Below the pieces are notes generated by a model. The model saw nothing but the letters and a program-made list of their open reading frames with translations. It searched no databases and had not been told where the DNA came from. Positions 17,855-26,239 of a stretch of 64,000 nt of DNA are shown in pieces (within the stretch, counting starts at the first letter, position 1; each line of letters begins with the position of its first letter). The DNA comes from Mycolicibacterium flavescens. GTDB taxonomy: Bacteria > Actinomycetota > Actinomycetes > Mycobacteriales > Mycobacteriaceae. The translations under genes were made by a program, and so were the position numbers. The stretch spans positions 248,001-312,000 of the forward strand of contig NZ_MIHA01000005.1 in assembly GCF_001722335.1 (NCBI RefSeq). The letters are read 5' to 3'.

Positions 17855-18474
17855 CAGCCCTCGATCGCGATGAGGTGTTTGGGCTGACCGCCGATGTCGA
17901 CGGCGGCGTCGCGGTCGGCGGCGGTGAGCACCTTCTGGTTCTCCTCGGGGATCAGGCTGACCCCAGGTTGGCGGTACAGCGTGCGCAGCGCGGCGTCGAC
18001 GTCGGCGCGGTCGGCGTCGGGCACGGCGGACCGCAGCGTGGTCAGGCTGACCCAGCCGCCGGGGCGCGGTGCGAGGTCGACGTAAGCGCGGCGGATGCGG
18101 TCGTCGAGCGTGAGCACGTCGTCGGTGTACCCGAATACGTCGGCCAGGCTGAGGTCGGCGCCGTCGAGGTAGCGGCCGAGCGCGCCGAGCACGGTGTAGA
18201 GCGTCTTGGCGGCGCCGGCGGCGCGCGGCGGCGGGCCGGCGGTGACGAGGTCGCGGCAGGTGCGCCAGCCCTTGTCGGTCAGCTCGTGCACGAGGCGGTT
18301 GCCCTGGCGGGTCGACTCGATCAGGCCGAGGCGGTTGAGCTTGTCGCGGCCGGGCTTGTCGAGCTTGGGCCCGAGCGCGACGAGGTCGGGGTTGGGAACG
18401 GGCCGGGACCGGGCCATCAGCACGAGAAGGACGGCTCGTTCGGTTCCGGTCAGGTCAGACGGTGCGACACCCAC
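17854..18474 (-). CDS. Winged-helix-like partner of the HerA-like ATPase
   Basis: About 206 residues. The N-terminal 80 residues look like a winged helix (LTGERAVLLVLMARS type start, then LDKPGRDKLNRLGLI and a strand-rich wing). The middle has an Ala/Leu-rich helix and the C-terminus a second helix-turn region (WVSLTTLRSAVPDADRADVDAALRTLY). The start is uncertain: GTG 18474 chosen, TTG 18483 possible. Its stop overlaps the ATPase start, so the two are coupled and likely form one complex. Function not recognised. Confidence 0.65.
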   Translation of the reverse strand: MGVAPSDLTGTERAVLLVLMARSRPVPNPDLVALGPKLDKPGRDKLNRLGLIESTRQGNRLVHELTDKGWRTCRDLVTAGPPPRAAGAAKTLYTVLGALGRYLDGADLSLADVFGYTDDVLTLDDRIRRAYVDLAPRPGGWVSLTTLRSAVPDADRADVDAALRTLYRQPGVSLIPEENQKVLTAADRDAAVDIGGQPKHLIAIEG

Positions 18475-18591
18475 CCTTGCCAAGTTAACGACTCCGCCGA
18501 CGCAAATCGACACGAGCGTAACGATCGGCGCAGAGGTCCCGATAACACCGGCAGCAACATCAACCTCATGAACCTCAGTCGGGGAGGTCGC

Positions 18592-19167
18592 ATGCGACGG
18601 CAGTGGAAGACGATGCTCGGTGCGGTGATCGTGGCGGTGGCCGCGGTGCTCGCCGACGTGGGGGTTGCAAGCGCGCAGCCACCGATCGTCGCGGCGAAGG
18701 ACTTCTCGAAGCCGGCGATCGTCATCCTGGGTTATGGCCTCATCGACAACGGGACGATGCGCCCGGTGCTGCGGCGACGGGTGCTGACCGGGCTGACCGT
18801 CGCGCAGTTCTTCCCGCAGTCGCCGATCATCGTGACGGGCGGCAACCCGCGCGGCGGTAACACCGAAGCGGGGCAGATGCGCAAGATGCTGATGATGCTC
18901 GGCTTTCCGGACAATCGAATCATCGTGGAGGACAAGGCGAACAGCACCGTGCAGAACGCGCGGTTCTCGGTGCCGCTGGCGAAGAAGGCGGGCGCGTCGG
19001 GGATCATCCTGGTGACGTCGTCGACGCATCAGGACCGCGCCGACGGCAACTTCGCGGACGCGGGCGGCAACGTGCTGGCCACGGTGAGCTACCCGGACGG
19101 CAACCCGTCGGTGAACGTCGCGCAGTTCGCGCGCGACGCGATGAGCCCGTTCCTCAACATCACCTAA
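18592..19167 (+). CDS. Secreted YdcF/ElyC-like DUF218 protein
   Basis: A 191-residue protein with a clear Sec signal peptide (basic start MRRQWK, Ala/Val-rich core, ASAQPP cleavage region). The mature part has the DUF218 pattern: AIVILGYGL at the first strand, PIIVTGGNPRGG, TEAGQMRKMLMMLG, and the late VTSSTHQDRA segment with the conserved His. The family acts in envelope metabolism, but the exact reaction is not established. ATG 18592 has a strong GGGGAGG site 4 bases upstream, better than ATG 18568. Confidence 0.82.
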   Translation: MRRQWKTMLGAVIVAVAAVLADVGVASAQPPIVAAKDFSKPAIVILGYGLIDNGTMRPVLRRRVLTGLTVAQFFPQSPIIVTGGNPRGGNTEAGQMRKMLMMLGFPDNRIIVEDKANSTVQNARFSVPLAKKAGASGIILVTSSTHQDRADGNFADAGGNVLATVSYPDGNPSVNVAQFARDAMSPFLNIT

Positions 19168-19170
19168 ATC

Positions 19171-19208
19171 TGCGCCGAACGTGGGTTACCCGCACGCCAA
19201 TCGGCGCA
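19171..19208. terminator. Hairpin after the DUF218 gene
   Basis: Perfect 8-base arms TGCGCCGA (19171-19178) and TCGGCGCA (19201-19208) enclose a 22-base loop that itself has GTGGG/CCCGC complementarity. It begins 4 bases after the stop codon. It is likely a terminator-like or dispersed palindromic element; there is no U-run. Confidence 0.6.
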
Positions 19209-19264
19209 TCGGCGTGACACGAGCCCACACTCGCCGCGGGGATAGGCGGCGTAGGGTGCGAGCC

Positions 19265-20281
19265 GTGCACGTCGACGTGATGACCACCCCGCAGCCACTC
19301 CAGGACATCGGCGGCCTCGCCCGCCGGACGCACGACGCAGGCTTCTCGGGGATGCTGTTCACCGAGACCGGCCGCACGCCGTACATGAACGCCGCACTCG
19401 CGGCGCAGGCGGCGCCGGACCTGGAATTGTCGACGGGCGTGGCGGTGGCGTTTCCGCGCAGCCCGTTCATCACGGCCGCGACGGCGTGGGAGCTGCAGGA
19501 GGCGACGGGCGGCAAGTTCCGGCTCGGCCTCGGCACGCAGGTGCGCACCCACGTCGTGCGCCGCTACGGCGTCGACTTCGAACACCCGGGCCCGCGGCTG
19601 CGCGACTACGTGTTGGCCGTCAAGGCGTGCTTCGCGGCGTTCCGGACCAACACGCTCGACCACCACGGCGAGTTCTACAACCTCGACTTCATCACCCCGC
19701 AGTGGAGCGCGGGCCCGATCGACGCGCCGGATCCCAAAGTCGATGTCGCAGCGGTGAACCCGTGGATGCTACGGATGGCCGGCGAGGTCGCCGACGGTGT
19801 CCACGTCCACCCCCTCGGCGAGCCGGGTTACATCGCACGCCATGTGGTGCCCAACGTCGCTGCGGGAGCGGCGAAGTCGGGGCGGTCGCTCGACGACATC
19901 GCGGTGATCGTGCCGGTGATGACGATCGTCGGTGACACCGACGAGGAACGTCAGCGTGAACGCGAACTGGTGCGCGCCAGCATGAGCTTCTACGGCAGCA
20001 CCCCGAACTACGCGTTCATCTGGGACGAGGCCGGCTTCGAGGGGACGACGGCGCGGATCCGCGAGAAGCAGAAGGCCGGCGACTTCAAGGCGATGGCCGG
20101 GCAGATCACCGACGAGCACATCGCGACGTTCGTCACCGAGTCGACGTGGGACGGGTTGGCCGACGCGCTGATCGACCGGTACGGCGACACCGCGACGCGC
20201 ATCGTGCTCTACAACGCGCTTTCCGATCCCGACCGCTTCGAGCGTTACGGCGAAGTGGCGCAGCGCATCCGAACCCGCTAG
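19265..20281 (+). CDS. F420-dependent LLM-class oxidoreductase
   Basis: A luciferase-like monooxygenase-fold protein of about 338 residues. Typical features are the N-terminal DAGFSGMLFTE strand-helix, ATAWELQEATGGKFRLGLGTQ in the middle (a hallmark of mycobacterial LLM enzymes) and VNPWMLRMAGEVADGVHVHPL towards the C-terminus. It would use coenzyme F420 to reduce or oxidise a small organic substrate in the cytosol; the substrate is not evident. Start GTG 19265 was chosen for the conserved HVDVMTTP beginning; GTG 19256 is in frame. Confidence 0.85.
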   Translation: MHVDVMTTPQPLQDIGGLARRTHDAGFSGMLFTETGRTPYMNAALAAQAAPDLELSTGVAVAFPRSPFITAATAWELQEATGGKFRLGLGTQVRTHVVRRYGVDFEHPGPRLRDYVLAVKACFAAFRTNTLDHHGEFYNLDFITPQWSAGPIDAPDPKVDVAAVNPWMLRMAGEVADGVHVHPLGEPGYIARHVVPNVAAGAAKSGRSLDDIAVIVPVMTIVGDTDEERQRERELVRASMSFYGSTPNYAFIWDEAGFEGTTARIREKQKAGDFKAMAGQITDEHIATFVTESTWDGLADALIDRYGDTATRIVLYNALSDPDRFERYGEVAQRIRTR

Positions 20282-21025
20282 TCAGGCGACGGGACGGATC
20301 GCGGGCCTGCCACCGTCGACATCGAGGATGGTGCCGTTGACGTAGCTGGCCGCCGGCGACGCGAGAAACGTGACAGCACTGGCGATCTCGTCGGCGTCGG
20401 CTGCGCGGGCCAGCGCCGTCGTGCGGCCCATCCCCTCGATACCGTCGGGACCGAAGTCGGCGGTGCCCGCCGTCCGTGTCGGGCCGGGCGAAACCCCGTT
20501 GACCCGCACGCCCCGGGCGCCGAACTCATCAGCCCAGAGCTTGGTGAGCAGTTCGAGGCCCGCCTTGCTGGCACCGTAGATTCCGGCGTCGGCGGCCGGC
20601 CGGCTGGCCGCGACCGAAGACACGTTGACGACGGCACCGTCGCCGCGCGAGAGCATGCCCGGCACCAACTTCTGCACCAGCACGAACGGCGCGCGCAGAT
20701 TGGTGTTGATCTGCTCGTCGAAGTCGGCGTCGGTGGCGTCGAAGGTGGCGATGACGGGATAGATGCCTGCGTTGTTGACGAGAACGTCGACCTCACCCGC
20801 CTCGTCGGCGAGCCGGCGCACGTCGTCGGCATCGGAGAGATCGGCGGCGACGAAACATGCGCTACCGCCAGCGTTTTCGACGTCCTGGACGGTTTTGGCG
20901 CCGCGCTCGGCGTTGCGGCCGTGCACGACGACTTCGGCCCCGGCCGCAGCCAGTTGTACGGCGACGGCGTAGCCGATGCCCGCGGTGGCGCCGGTGACGA
21001 GTGCGGTCTTGCCGGAAAGGGTCAT
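20282..21025 (-). CDS. Short-chain dehydrogenase/reductase
   Basis: A 247-residue classical SDR. Cofactor motif TGATAGIG near residue 12, NNAG at the end of strand 4, catalytic Ser in VSSVAAS and Tyr-Lys in YGASK, and a C-terminal DVDGG. The preference for NADP is suggested by the HGRN segment after strand 2. It converges on the LLM oxidoreductase gene, ending one base after it. The substrate is unknown. Confidence 0.88.
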   Translation of the reverse strand: MTLSGKTALVTGATAGIGYAVAVQLAAAGAEVVVHGRNAERGAKTVQDVENAGGSACFVAADLSDADDVRRLADEAGEVDVLVNNAGIYPVIATFDATDADFDEQINTNLRAPFVLVQKLVPGMLSRGDGAVVNVSSVAASRPAADAGIYGASKAGLELLTKLWADEFGARGVRVNGVSPGPTRTAGTADFGPDGIEGMGRTTALARAADADEIASAVTFLASPAASYVNGTILDVDGGRPAIRPVA

Positions 21026-21094
21026 GAGGGCTTCAAGTTCAGCGTTGGGCGGTTTATTCCGGTGCGCCGAAGCGCGAGCCCTAGACTCTGCCGC

Positions 21095-21493
21095 ATGTCG
21101 CAGAATTACGAGGATTTCGCGCGGTCTTGGCAGCAGCGGTTCACGTTCTACGACCACTACGGGGTGCCGAATACCTCACCGGAGAGCCGGGAGGCCTACA
21201 AGCAACTGTCTTTCATGGACAAGCTGCGGCTGACCAACAACATCTGGGGTCTGCTGTTCGGGCCGATCTACTTCTTCGTGAAGGGCATGTGGCGAAAAGG
21301 CCTGGTGCTGTTGGGCGCTGTGGTCGTGTTGGCGACGATCGCCATCGGGCTCGACGTGCCGGACATCATCGACCGCGCGCTGTCGCTGATCGTGCCGGTG
21401 TTCGCGATGACGACCGCGAACTACGCCTACTACCTCCACGCCGTCAAGGGCGACCGGTCGTGGAACGTCTTCGAAGGCCTCAGGCGCAGCTGA
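21095..21493 (+). CDS. DUF2628-like small membrane protein
   Basis: 132 residues. A soluble N-terminus (about 45 residues) is followed by a Leu/Phe-rich segment WGLLFGPIYFFVKGMW, a basic turn and two further hydrophobic stretches (LVLLGAVVVLATIAIGL; SLIVPVFAMTTANYAYYL), giving three likely membrane spans. This matches DUF2628-type inner membrane proteins of unknown role. Start ATG 21095 fits the MSQNYEDFA beginning. Confidence 0.7.
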   Translation: MSQNYEDFARSWQQRFTFYDHYGVPNTSPESREAYKQLSFMDKLRLTNNIWGLLFGPIYFFVKGMWRKGLVLLGAVVVLATIAIGLDVPDIIDRALSLIVPVFAMTTANYAYYLHAVKGDRSWNVFEGLRRS

Positions 21494-22372
21494 TCACCAC
21501 TGGGATCCGCACACCGTGCAGGTCCAGTCGTCGCCTCGGCCGCGGGCGCAGCCGCGGTAGTTGTCCCACGGCGGGAAGTCCAGGTGGAACGTGTGGCCGA
21601 ACTGCGCGCTCTGCGTCCGCTGGGCGCCGCAGAACGGACAGCGCGGATGTTGGGAGAACACGTAGTCGATCAGGCTGGTGAAGCCGCCGTCGGCCATGGC
21701 CGTGTCGCACCGCGGGCACAGCACCCCCGGCCAGTCCGCGGGAAGCTTGGGCAGCCAACACTTGTCGGGAATCGGCCCGAAGTAGTAGCTGGGCACGTTC
21801 GTCGGCTCCATGATCACCACTTCCGGCCGCTCGCGCTCCGGGTAGTCGACGGTGCGGATGCGAAAGGCGTTGCGCGCGTCGTCGCCGATCAGGTCGAGGA
21901 CCGCGCCGCACCCGGTGCAGCGGCCGCGCGAATGCAGCAACGTCGCCGCGGCAGCCGTGGTGGAGTGACCCAGGCGTGCGTCGCGGGCGGAGCCGCCGTC
22001 GCAATCGGTGAGCGCAAGCCGCATGCGGGTCGCGGCGTCCCCGCGCAGCTGCCAGGCGTGGCGCGGGTCCTGCTCGCGGGCCAACCCGACGACCTTCGCC
22101 AGGGTGCCGAGGTCTACCAGGCCAGGGCTCGGCAGGCCCCAGGTGATCTCGGCGCGGTTGAAGCAGCCGTCGGAGCCGATGCGGCCGAGGCGCGTCATGA
22201 CCGACGGCGGATCGGTGTTCAACACGATGGCCACCGGGTCGCCGATGTGGGCCTCCCCGAAGCCACTGCGCCACGGCCGGTAGGACGACCGGTCCTCGAG
22301 CAGCGTGATGACCGCGTCTTTCCAGTCGCTGCCGACGACGATGTGCAGACGTTCGATTTCCGTTTGCGTCAC
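21494..22372 (-). CDS. Uncharacterised protein with several zinc-ribbon CxxC motifs
   Basis: A 292-residue soluble protein. Four CxxC pairs are visible: CTGC around residue 152, then LCPRC, PRCPFC and the C-terminal TCTVC, consistent with two or more zinc ribbons. The N-terminal half (from HIVVGSDWKDAVITLLED) resembles a small beta-rich domain and holds a PWRSGFGEAHIGDPVAIVL stretch that looks EVE/PUA-like. I do not recognise a named family. It converges on the DUF2628 gene. Confidence 0.65.
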   Translation of the reverse strand: MTQTEIERLHIVVGSDWKDAVITLLEDRSSYRPWRSGFGEAHIGDPVAIVLNTDPPSVMTRLGRIGSDGCFNRAEITWGLPSPGLVDLGTLAKVVGLAREQDPRHAWQLRGDAATRMRLALTDCDGGSARDARLGHSTTAAAATLLHSRGRCTGCGAVLDLIGDDARNAFRIRTVDYPERERPEVVIMEPTNVPSYYFGPIPDKCWLPKLPADWPGVLCPRCDTAMADGGFTSLIDYVFSQHPRCPFCGAQRTQSAQFGHTFHLDFPPWDNYRGCARGRGDDWTCTVCGSQW

Positions 22373-22426
22373 TACGCCATTATTCCAGGCGGGTACGACA
22401 ATTCACCGCCCTGGAGGTTTGCTAGA

Positions 22427-22780
22427 TCACCAGAGCACAGCGATCGCGGCGGCAGTGAACGACAGCACGCCGATCGTCCAGAACATCGGGCGCGGGATCG
22501 GGTTACCGGTGCGCTTCTGACGGGCGCTGCCCATGCCGAGGACGCCGCCGAGCACGATGAGGATGACGAGCTTGACGCCGATCTTCGGATAGTTCAGTTC
22601 GACCCCGGCGGGCCACGGCGCCGCGAGGGCGAGGCCGGTCAGCAGGGAGAGCAGCAGGCCGTAGTCCATGGCGCGGGTGGTGCGGAAGCGCTGAGCCAGG
22701 GCCTCGGCGGCCCAACCGCCGAACGTGATCGCGAAGCCGACGATGTGCAGCAATACAACTACGTTGCGTAGTAGCTCCAT
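22427..22780 (-). CDS. Small four-span membrane protein
   Basis: 117 residues with four hydrophobic segments: LLRNVVVLLHIVGFAITFGG, LLLSLLTGLALAAPW, IGVKLVILIVLGGVLGMG and WTIGVLSFTAAAIAVLW. Positively charged loops suggest both termini on the same side. It resembles uncharacterised actinobacterial integral membrane proteins; no catalytic motif is seen. Confidence 0.7.
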   Translation of the reverse strand: MELLRNVVVLLHIVGFAITFGGWAAEALAQRFRTTRAMDYGLLLSLLTGLALAAPWPAGVELNYPKIGVKLVILIVLGGVLGMGSARQKRTGNPIPRPMFWTIGVLSFTAAAIAVLW

Positions 22781-22829
22781 GGGCCGAGCTTAGCGCGGAT
22801 CTGTCGGATTCCCGGTTTAATCTCGGCGG

Positions 22830-23290
22830 ATGCCGCTGCGAAACCGGGTCGCGCCAACCGGGGAGATCATCCGACAGCCGCTCGCGGCACGTACATGGGC
22901 AACCGCGGGATCCTGCACGACGGTAATCAACGGATCGTCCGTCAGGCGCGCAACCGCGCGTGGCTCATCTACCGCTCGTTCGTCGACGCCCTCAATCGCG
23001 GTGAGGCCCTATCCATCGCCAGCGCAACAGAACTGGACCGCCGGCTCCACGCCTCGCGGCGGGCCCCACACGCGGTTGCCCCGATCGTGGACCTACCCGA
23101 CGGCGTGTTCGTCCGCCTCGGCGACGACTGCTGCCTCAAATGGGCCGGCGCCCTGCACCGTTGGACCCCCGAGGGTTACGTCGACGCGGACGCCGGTATC
23201 GAGAGGGCGACCGTCCTGACGCCGGCGTTGTCCGTCGGGGCGCTGCGACACGGGTACCGCGTCGACGCTCACCCGTCGGTCAGACGGTGA
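22830..23290 (+). pseudogene. Decayed gene of a conserved actinobacterial family (MPLRNRV...MGNRG...)
   Basis: The frame from ATG 22830 begins MPLRNRVAPTGEII and runs into nonsense near 22890, while the continuation MGNRGILHDGNQRIVR is in another frame from 22895 to 23290. From memory, intact members read continuously through these two parts and carry a middle block with a CAECRR-type motif. Here that block is missing, and RNRAWLIYRSFVDAL appears to join its two ends. The C-terminus (LPDGVFVRLGDDC, then WTPEGY and TPALSVGAL) is well kept. One frameshift plus one internal deletion best explains this. The 395-base right part could still be expressed from ATG 22895. Confidence 0.6.
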
Positions 23291-24026
23291 AGCCGCCGTC
23301 GACGTTGAGATTCGCGCCGGTGATGTATCCGGACTCCGGGCCGGCCAGGAAGCTGACGAACGAGGCGACATCGGTGGTGTGGCCGTAACGTCCCTGTGTT
23401 GTAACGGCTTTGAGGCTCTCTGCAAAGTCGCCCTGGTCCGGGTTGGCGTCGGTGTCGATCGGTCCCGGCTGCACGTTGTTGACGGTGATGCCGCGGTCGC
23501 CGAGGTCACGGGCGAGCCCGCGGGTGAACGACGCGACCGCGCCTTTGGTCATGCCGTAGACAGACAGTCCCGGGCCGGGGATGCGGTCGGCGTTGATGCT
23601 GCCGATGTTGATGATCCGGGCCCCGTCGCCGAGGTGTTTGACGGCGGTGCGTGTCGTCCAGTACATGCTGCCGATGTTGATGTTCACGAGGCGGTCGAAC
23701 TCCTCGGCTGGGAAGTCGTCGATCGGCGCGATGTGCGCGACGGCGGCGTTGTTGACGACGATGTCCAGCCCGCCGAGTTCGGCGGCGGCGCGCTCGACGG
23801 CGGCGATGCTCTGCTCGCGGTCGGCGGCGTCGGCCTGAATGGCCAGCACGGTGGCGCCGTTGGAGGTCAGCTCGCCGACGAGTTTGTCGGCGTGCGCGCT
23901 CGAGGCCGAGTACGTGAATGCCACGGCGGCGCCCTCCGCGGCCAGTCGCCGCACGATTTCGGCGCCGATGCCGCGCGATCCTCCGGTGACGAATGCGCGA
24001 CGTCCGGTCAGCGGTGCTGAGCTCAT
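23280..24026 (-). CDS. Short-chain dehydrogenase/reductase
   Basis: A 248-residue classical SDR with cofactor motif TGGSRGIG, NNAA at strand 4, catalytic Ser in INIGSINAD, Tyr-Lys in YGMTK and terminal NVDGGF. It is divergent from the TetR gene at 24142, which makes it a likely target of that regulator. Its 5' leader holds an 8-base palindrome GTAATTAC (24042-24049). Its 3' end overlaps the decayed gene by 11 bases. The substrate is unknown. Confidence 0.87.
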   Translation of the reverse strand: MSSAPLTGRRAFVTGGSRGIGAEIVRRLAAEGAAVAFTYSASSAHADKLVGELTSNGATVLAIQADAADREQSIAAVERAAAELGGLDIVVNNAAVAHIAPIDDFPAEEFDRLVNINIGSMYWTTRTAVKHLGDGARIINIGSINADRIPGPGLSVYGMTKGAVASFTRGLARDLGDRGITVNNVQPGPIDTDANPDQGDFAESLKAVTTQGRYGHTTDVASFVSFLAGPESGYITGANLNVDGGFTV

Positions 24027-24141
24027 GGTCCAGGCCTCTCTGTAATTACGAACCGACGTGTTACTTAGTACGCTGAGGTCAAGCTCGTCACGACGCGGGA
24101 CATTCCCGTGTGTGACCGGCATCACAGGAAGGGTTGGTGGG

Positions 24142-24681
24142 GTGGTGGCCGTCGGACGTCCGCGCGAGTTCGACCCGATCGAGGTCGAGGATGCCGCGAT
24201 GAGGCTGTTCTGGGAGCGCGGGTTCGACGGAGTCTCGATCTCCGACGTGACCGGGGCTACCGGGGTGAACCGGCGCAGCATCTACGCCGAGTTCGGTTCG
24301 AAGGAAAGGCTTTTCGAGCGGGCCTTCCAGCGCTACCTCGCCGGCCCGAGCAGCTATACGGCCGAGGCGCTGACCCGGTCGACGGCTCGCGAGGTGGCCG
24401 AGGCGATGATGCACGGCGCGGCCGACACGGTCAGCGGTGAGGTGCCCGGCTGCCTGACTGTCGGCGAGGCGCCGGGTCTGGCGGAGTGGCGGGACGAGAC
24501 GGTGCATCGTTTGGCGGAGCGCTTCGATGCGGCCGACGACGTGCCGTCAGGGGTCGACACGGTGGTGGTGGCGCGGTGGGTCGCTGCGGTGTGCCAGGGG
24601 ATCGCGATCCAGGCGCGCAGCGGAGCTACCCGCGCCGAGCTGCACGCCGTCGCGGATCTGGCGATGAGGGCGTGGCCGTGA
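24142..24681 (+). CDS. TetR-family regulator
   Basis: About 179 residues. The N-terminal HTH is clear: AAMRLFWERGFDGVSISDVTGATGV then RRSIYAEFGSKERLF. The C-terminal ligand domain carries CLTVGEAPG and GIAIQARSGATRAEL, as in the AcuR/TetR subgroup that controls adjacent dehydrogenases. GTG 24142 was chosen because GGAAGGG lies 8 bases upstream. It probably represses the divergent SDR. The next gene overlaps its stop. Confidence 0.85.
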   Translation: MVAVGRPREFDPIEVEDAAMRLFWERGFDGVSISDVTGATGVNRRSIYAEFGSKERLFERAFQRYLAGPSSYTAEALTRSTAREVAEAMMHGAADTVSGEVPGCLTVGEAPGLAEWRDETVHRLAERFDAADDVPSGVDTVVVARWVAAVCQGIAIQARSGATRAELHAVADLAMRAWP

Positions 24682-25046
24682 ACCTGGGCTTGGACGGACG
24701 AGCCGTGGTGTCGGTCGCAAATGACTACACGGTGCGCATGAAGTTGACGGGCGGTCACTTCGTTTCCGTCGAATCACCGTTCACCCTCGATGATCTCGCG
24801 CTCTCGCCAGAGACTGATCCCGTCGAGGCGTTCACCCCGGTACGACAGTTGGTGGGGCAGACGATCGAGACCGCGACCGCCGCAGACACCGGTACGCTGC
24901 GCGTGGCTTTCCGCAACGGAACACAGTTGGTCGTCGAGCCGGACGCCCATTACGAGTCGTGGAACCTCGCGAAGCCGAACGGCGCGTTGATCGTCTGCAC
25001 GCCGGGCGGCGAGTTGGCGCACTGGAAACCGGACGCCGGCAACTAG
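24678..25046 (+). CDS. DUF6188-like small protein
   Basis: 122 residues starting at GTG 24678, overlapping the TetR stop, with GAGGG seven bases upstream. It is beta-rich: GLDGRAVVSVANDYTVRMKL, a central LVGQTIETA and a C-terminal GTQLVVEPDAHYESWNL. This pattern fits the uncharacterised DUF6188 family, which is common in actinobacteria. No catalytic residues are apparent. Confidence 0.65.
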   Translation: MNLGLDGRAVVSVANDYTVRMKLTGGHFVSVESPFTLDDLALSPETDPVEAFTPVRQLVGQTIETATAADTGTLRVAFRNGTQLVVEPDAHYESWNLAKPNGALIVCTPGGELAHWKPDAGN

Positions 25047-26143
25047 ACCGCGTCGTCCAAGTCCCACCCCGTGACCTGCTCGAGTAATCCGCGCTTGTAG
25101 CCCGACCGCAACGCGTCGACCATCGCGATCGTGTCTAGCGTCAACTCCTCGCGAATCCCGACCCGCGCGTGCGCGTAGGGGATGAACGCCCGCAACGGAT
25201 CCGGTGCGTCGAGCGCGACCTCCAGCGGGTAGTCGTGGTAACCCTCCTCGAGATCCGGGCACCGCAGCGCGAACCGAACGCGAGTCTCGCTCCACCGCAA
25301 CGGATTCTGAAAGCCCATGACGAGGTCAACCAGTAACTCCGGGTGGCGTTCGTGCGTGAATGGCGCCGCAAGCTCGGTTGCGAAGAACTCGTCGCAGACG
25401 CGCTCCGCGTCCTTGCTGTACATGGTCAGCGACCGCTCTCGGCCGCCCTCGGGCATCGCATTGACCCACCACTTCACGAGCGCACGGTAGTGCGGCACGC
25501 GGTCTGACTCGCGTCTGAACGCGTATCCCGCCAGCGCATCCTCGGTCCATGCCCGGGCATCGGCCAAGGACATGTCTACGAAGACGTCGTCGGGCCACTT
25601 CGCGGCACCCCGCGCGACGATCTCATCGATCGGCGCGCCCAGCGCAACCGCATCCCTGACGCCCGGCAGTGCGACGTGCCCGACGCGAACAATAAGGGTG
25701 ATCTCATGCCGGTCGCCGATACGCGCGCCCATCCACAGTTCGTCGAAGTCACCGAGGACATCGGTTCTGTGCACGGCGCGGTACACGTCGACGTCCGGAA
25801 GAGCGCTGATCCATCGCGCCAGGTGCCGGTCGCGTGCGGCCAGTTCGCGGCGGCATCGCTGTTGGAGCGACGGCTCGTCGACGAGAAGCTCCGCGGCGAC
25901 CGCGAGCAGAGCCGTCGTCTCGTGCGTGCGGGTACGGAGAAGCCAGCTCACGCAGTTGTCGGATCGCGACTTCACGAGGTTGATCAGGACGCTCGCGAGA
26001 GTGAGCAGGCCGAGCGGATGCCCGCCCTTCATCGCGTCGCGGATCAGGCGTCTCACTGAACGTTCGACGGGGTCTCGCTTCCTGGCCCGTCGCAGATCCC
26101 GTCGGGCTTGTTTGGCCTTGCGTGCTCGTCGCTTGTCTCCCAT
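25043..26143 (-). CDS. Uncharacterised 366-residue protein with basic N-terminus
   Basis: The first 35 residues are strongly basic (GDKRRARKAKQARRDLRRAR), suggesting nucleic-acid or ribosome contact. The rest is mainly helical with acidic, Trp-rich stretches and no recognised motif. ATG 26143 was chosen; ATG 26173 is in frame. It converges with the DUF6188 gene, overlapping by 4 bases. Confidence 0.6.
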   Translation of the reverse strand: MGDKRRARKAKQARRDLRRARKRDPVERSVRRLIRDAMKGGHPLGLLTLASVLINLVKSRSDNCVSWLLRTRTHETTALLAVAAELLVDEPSLQQRCRRELAARDRHLARWISALPDVDVYRAVHRTDVLGDFDELWMGARIGDRHEITLIVRVGHVALPGVRDAVALGAPIDEIVARGAAKWPDDVFVDMSLADARAWTEDALAGYAFRRESDRVPHYRALVKWWVNAMPEGGRERSLTMYSKDAERVCDEFFATELAAPFTHERHPELLVDLVMGFQNPLRWSETRVRFALRCPDLEEGYHDYPLEVALDAPDPLRAFIPYAHARVGIREELTLDTIAMVDALRSGYKRGLLEQVTGWDLDDAV

Positions 26144-26239
26144 GCCGCCGAGGCTACGGAGGGGGTGTGACATCGCTCACAGGGCTGGCGGGCGTCGATT
26201 ACTGGTTTGAACGCCGCGGCCAATACCATCGCAGGAAGC

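Noticed and set aside
24042..24049. Palindrome GTAATTAC between the SDR and TetR genes
   Set aside because: Too short alone to be called an operator; mentioned only in the SDR entry.
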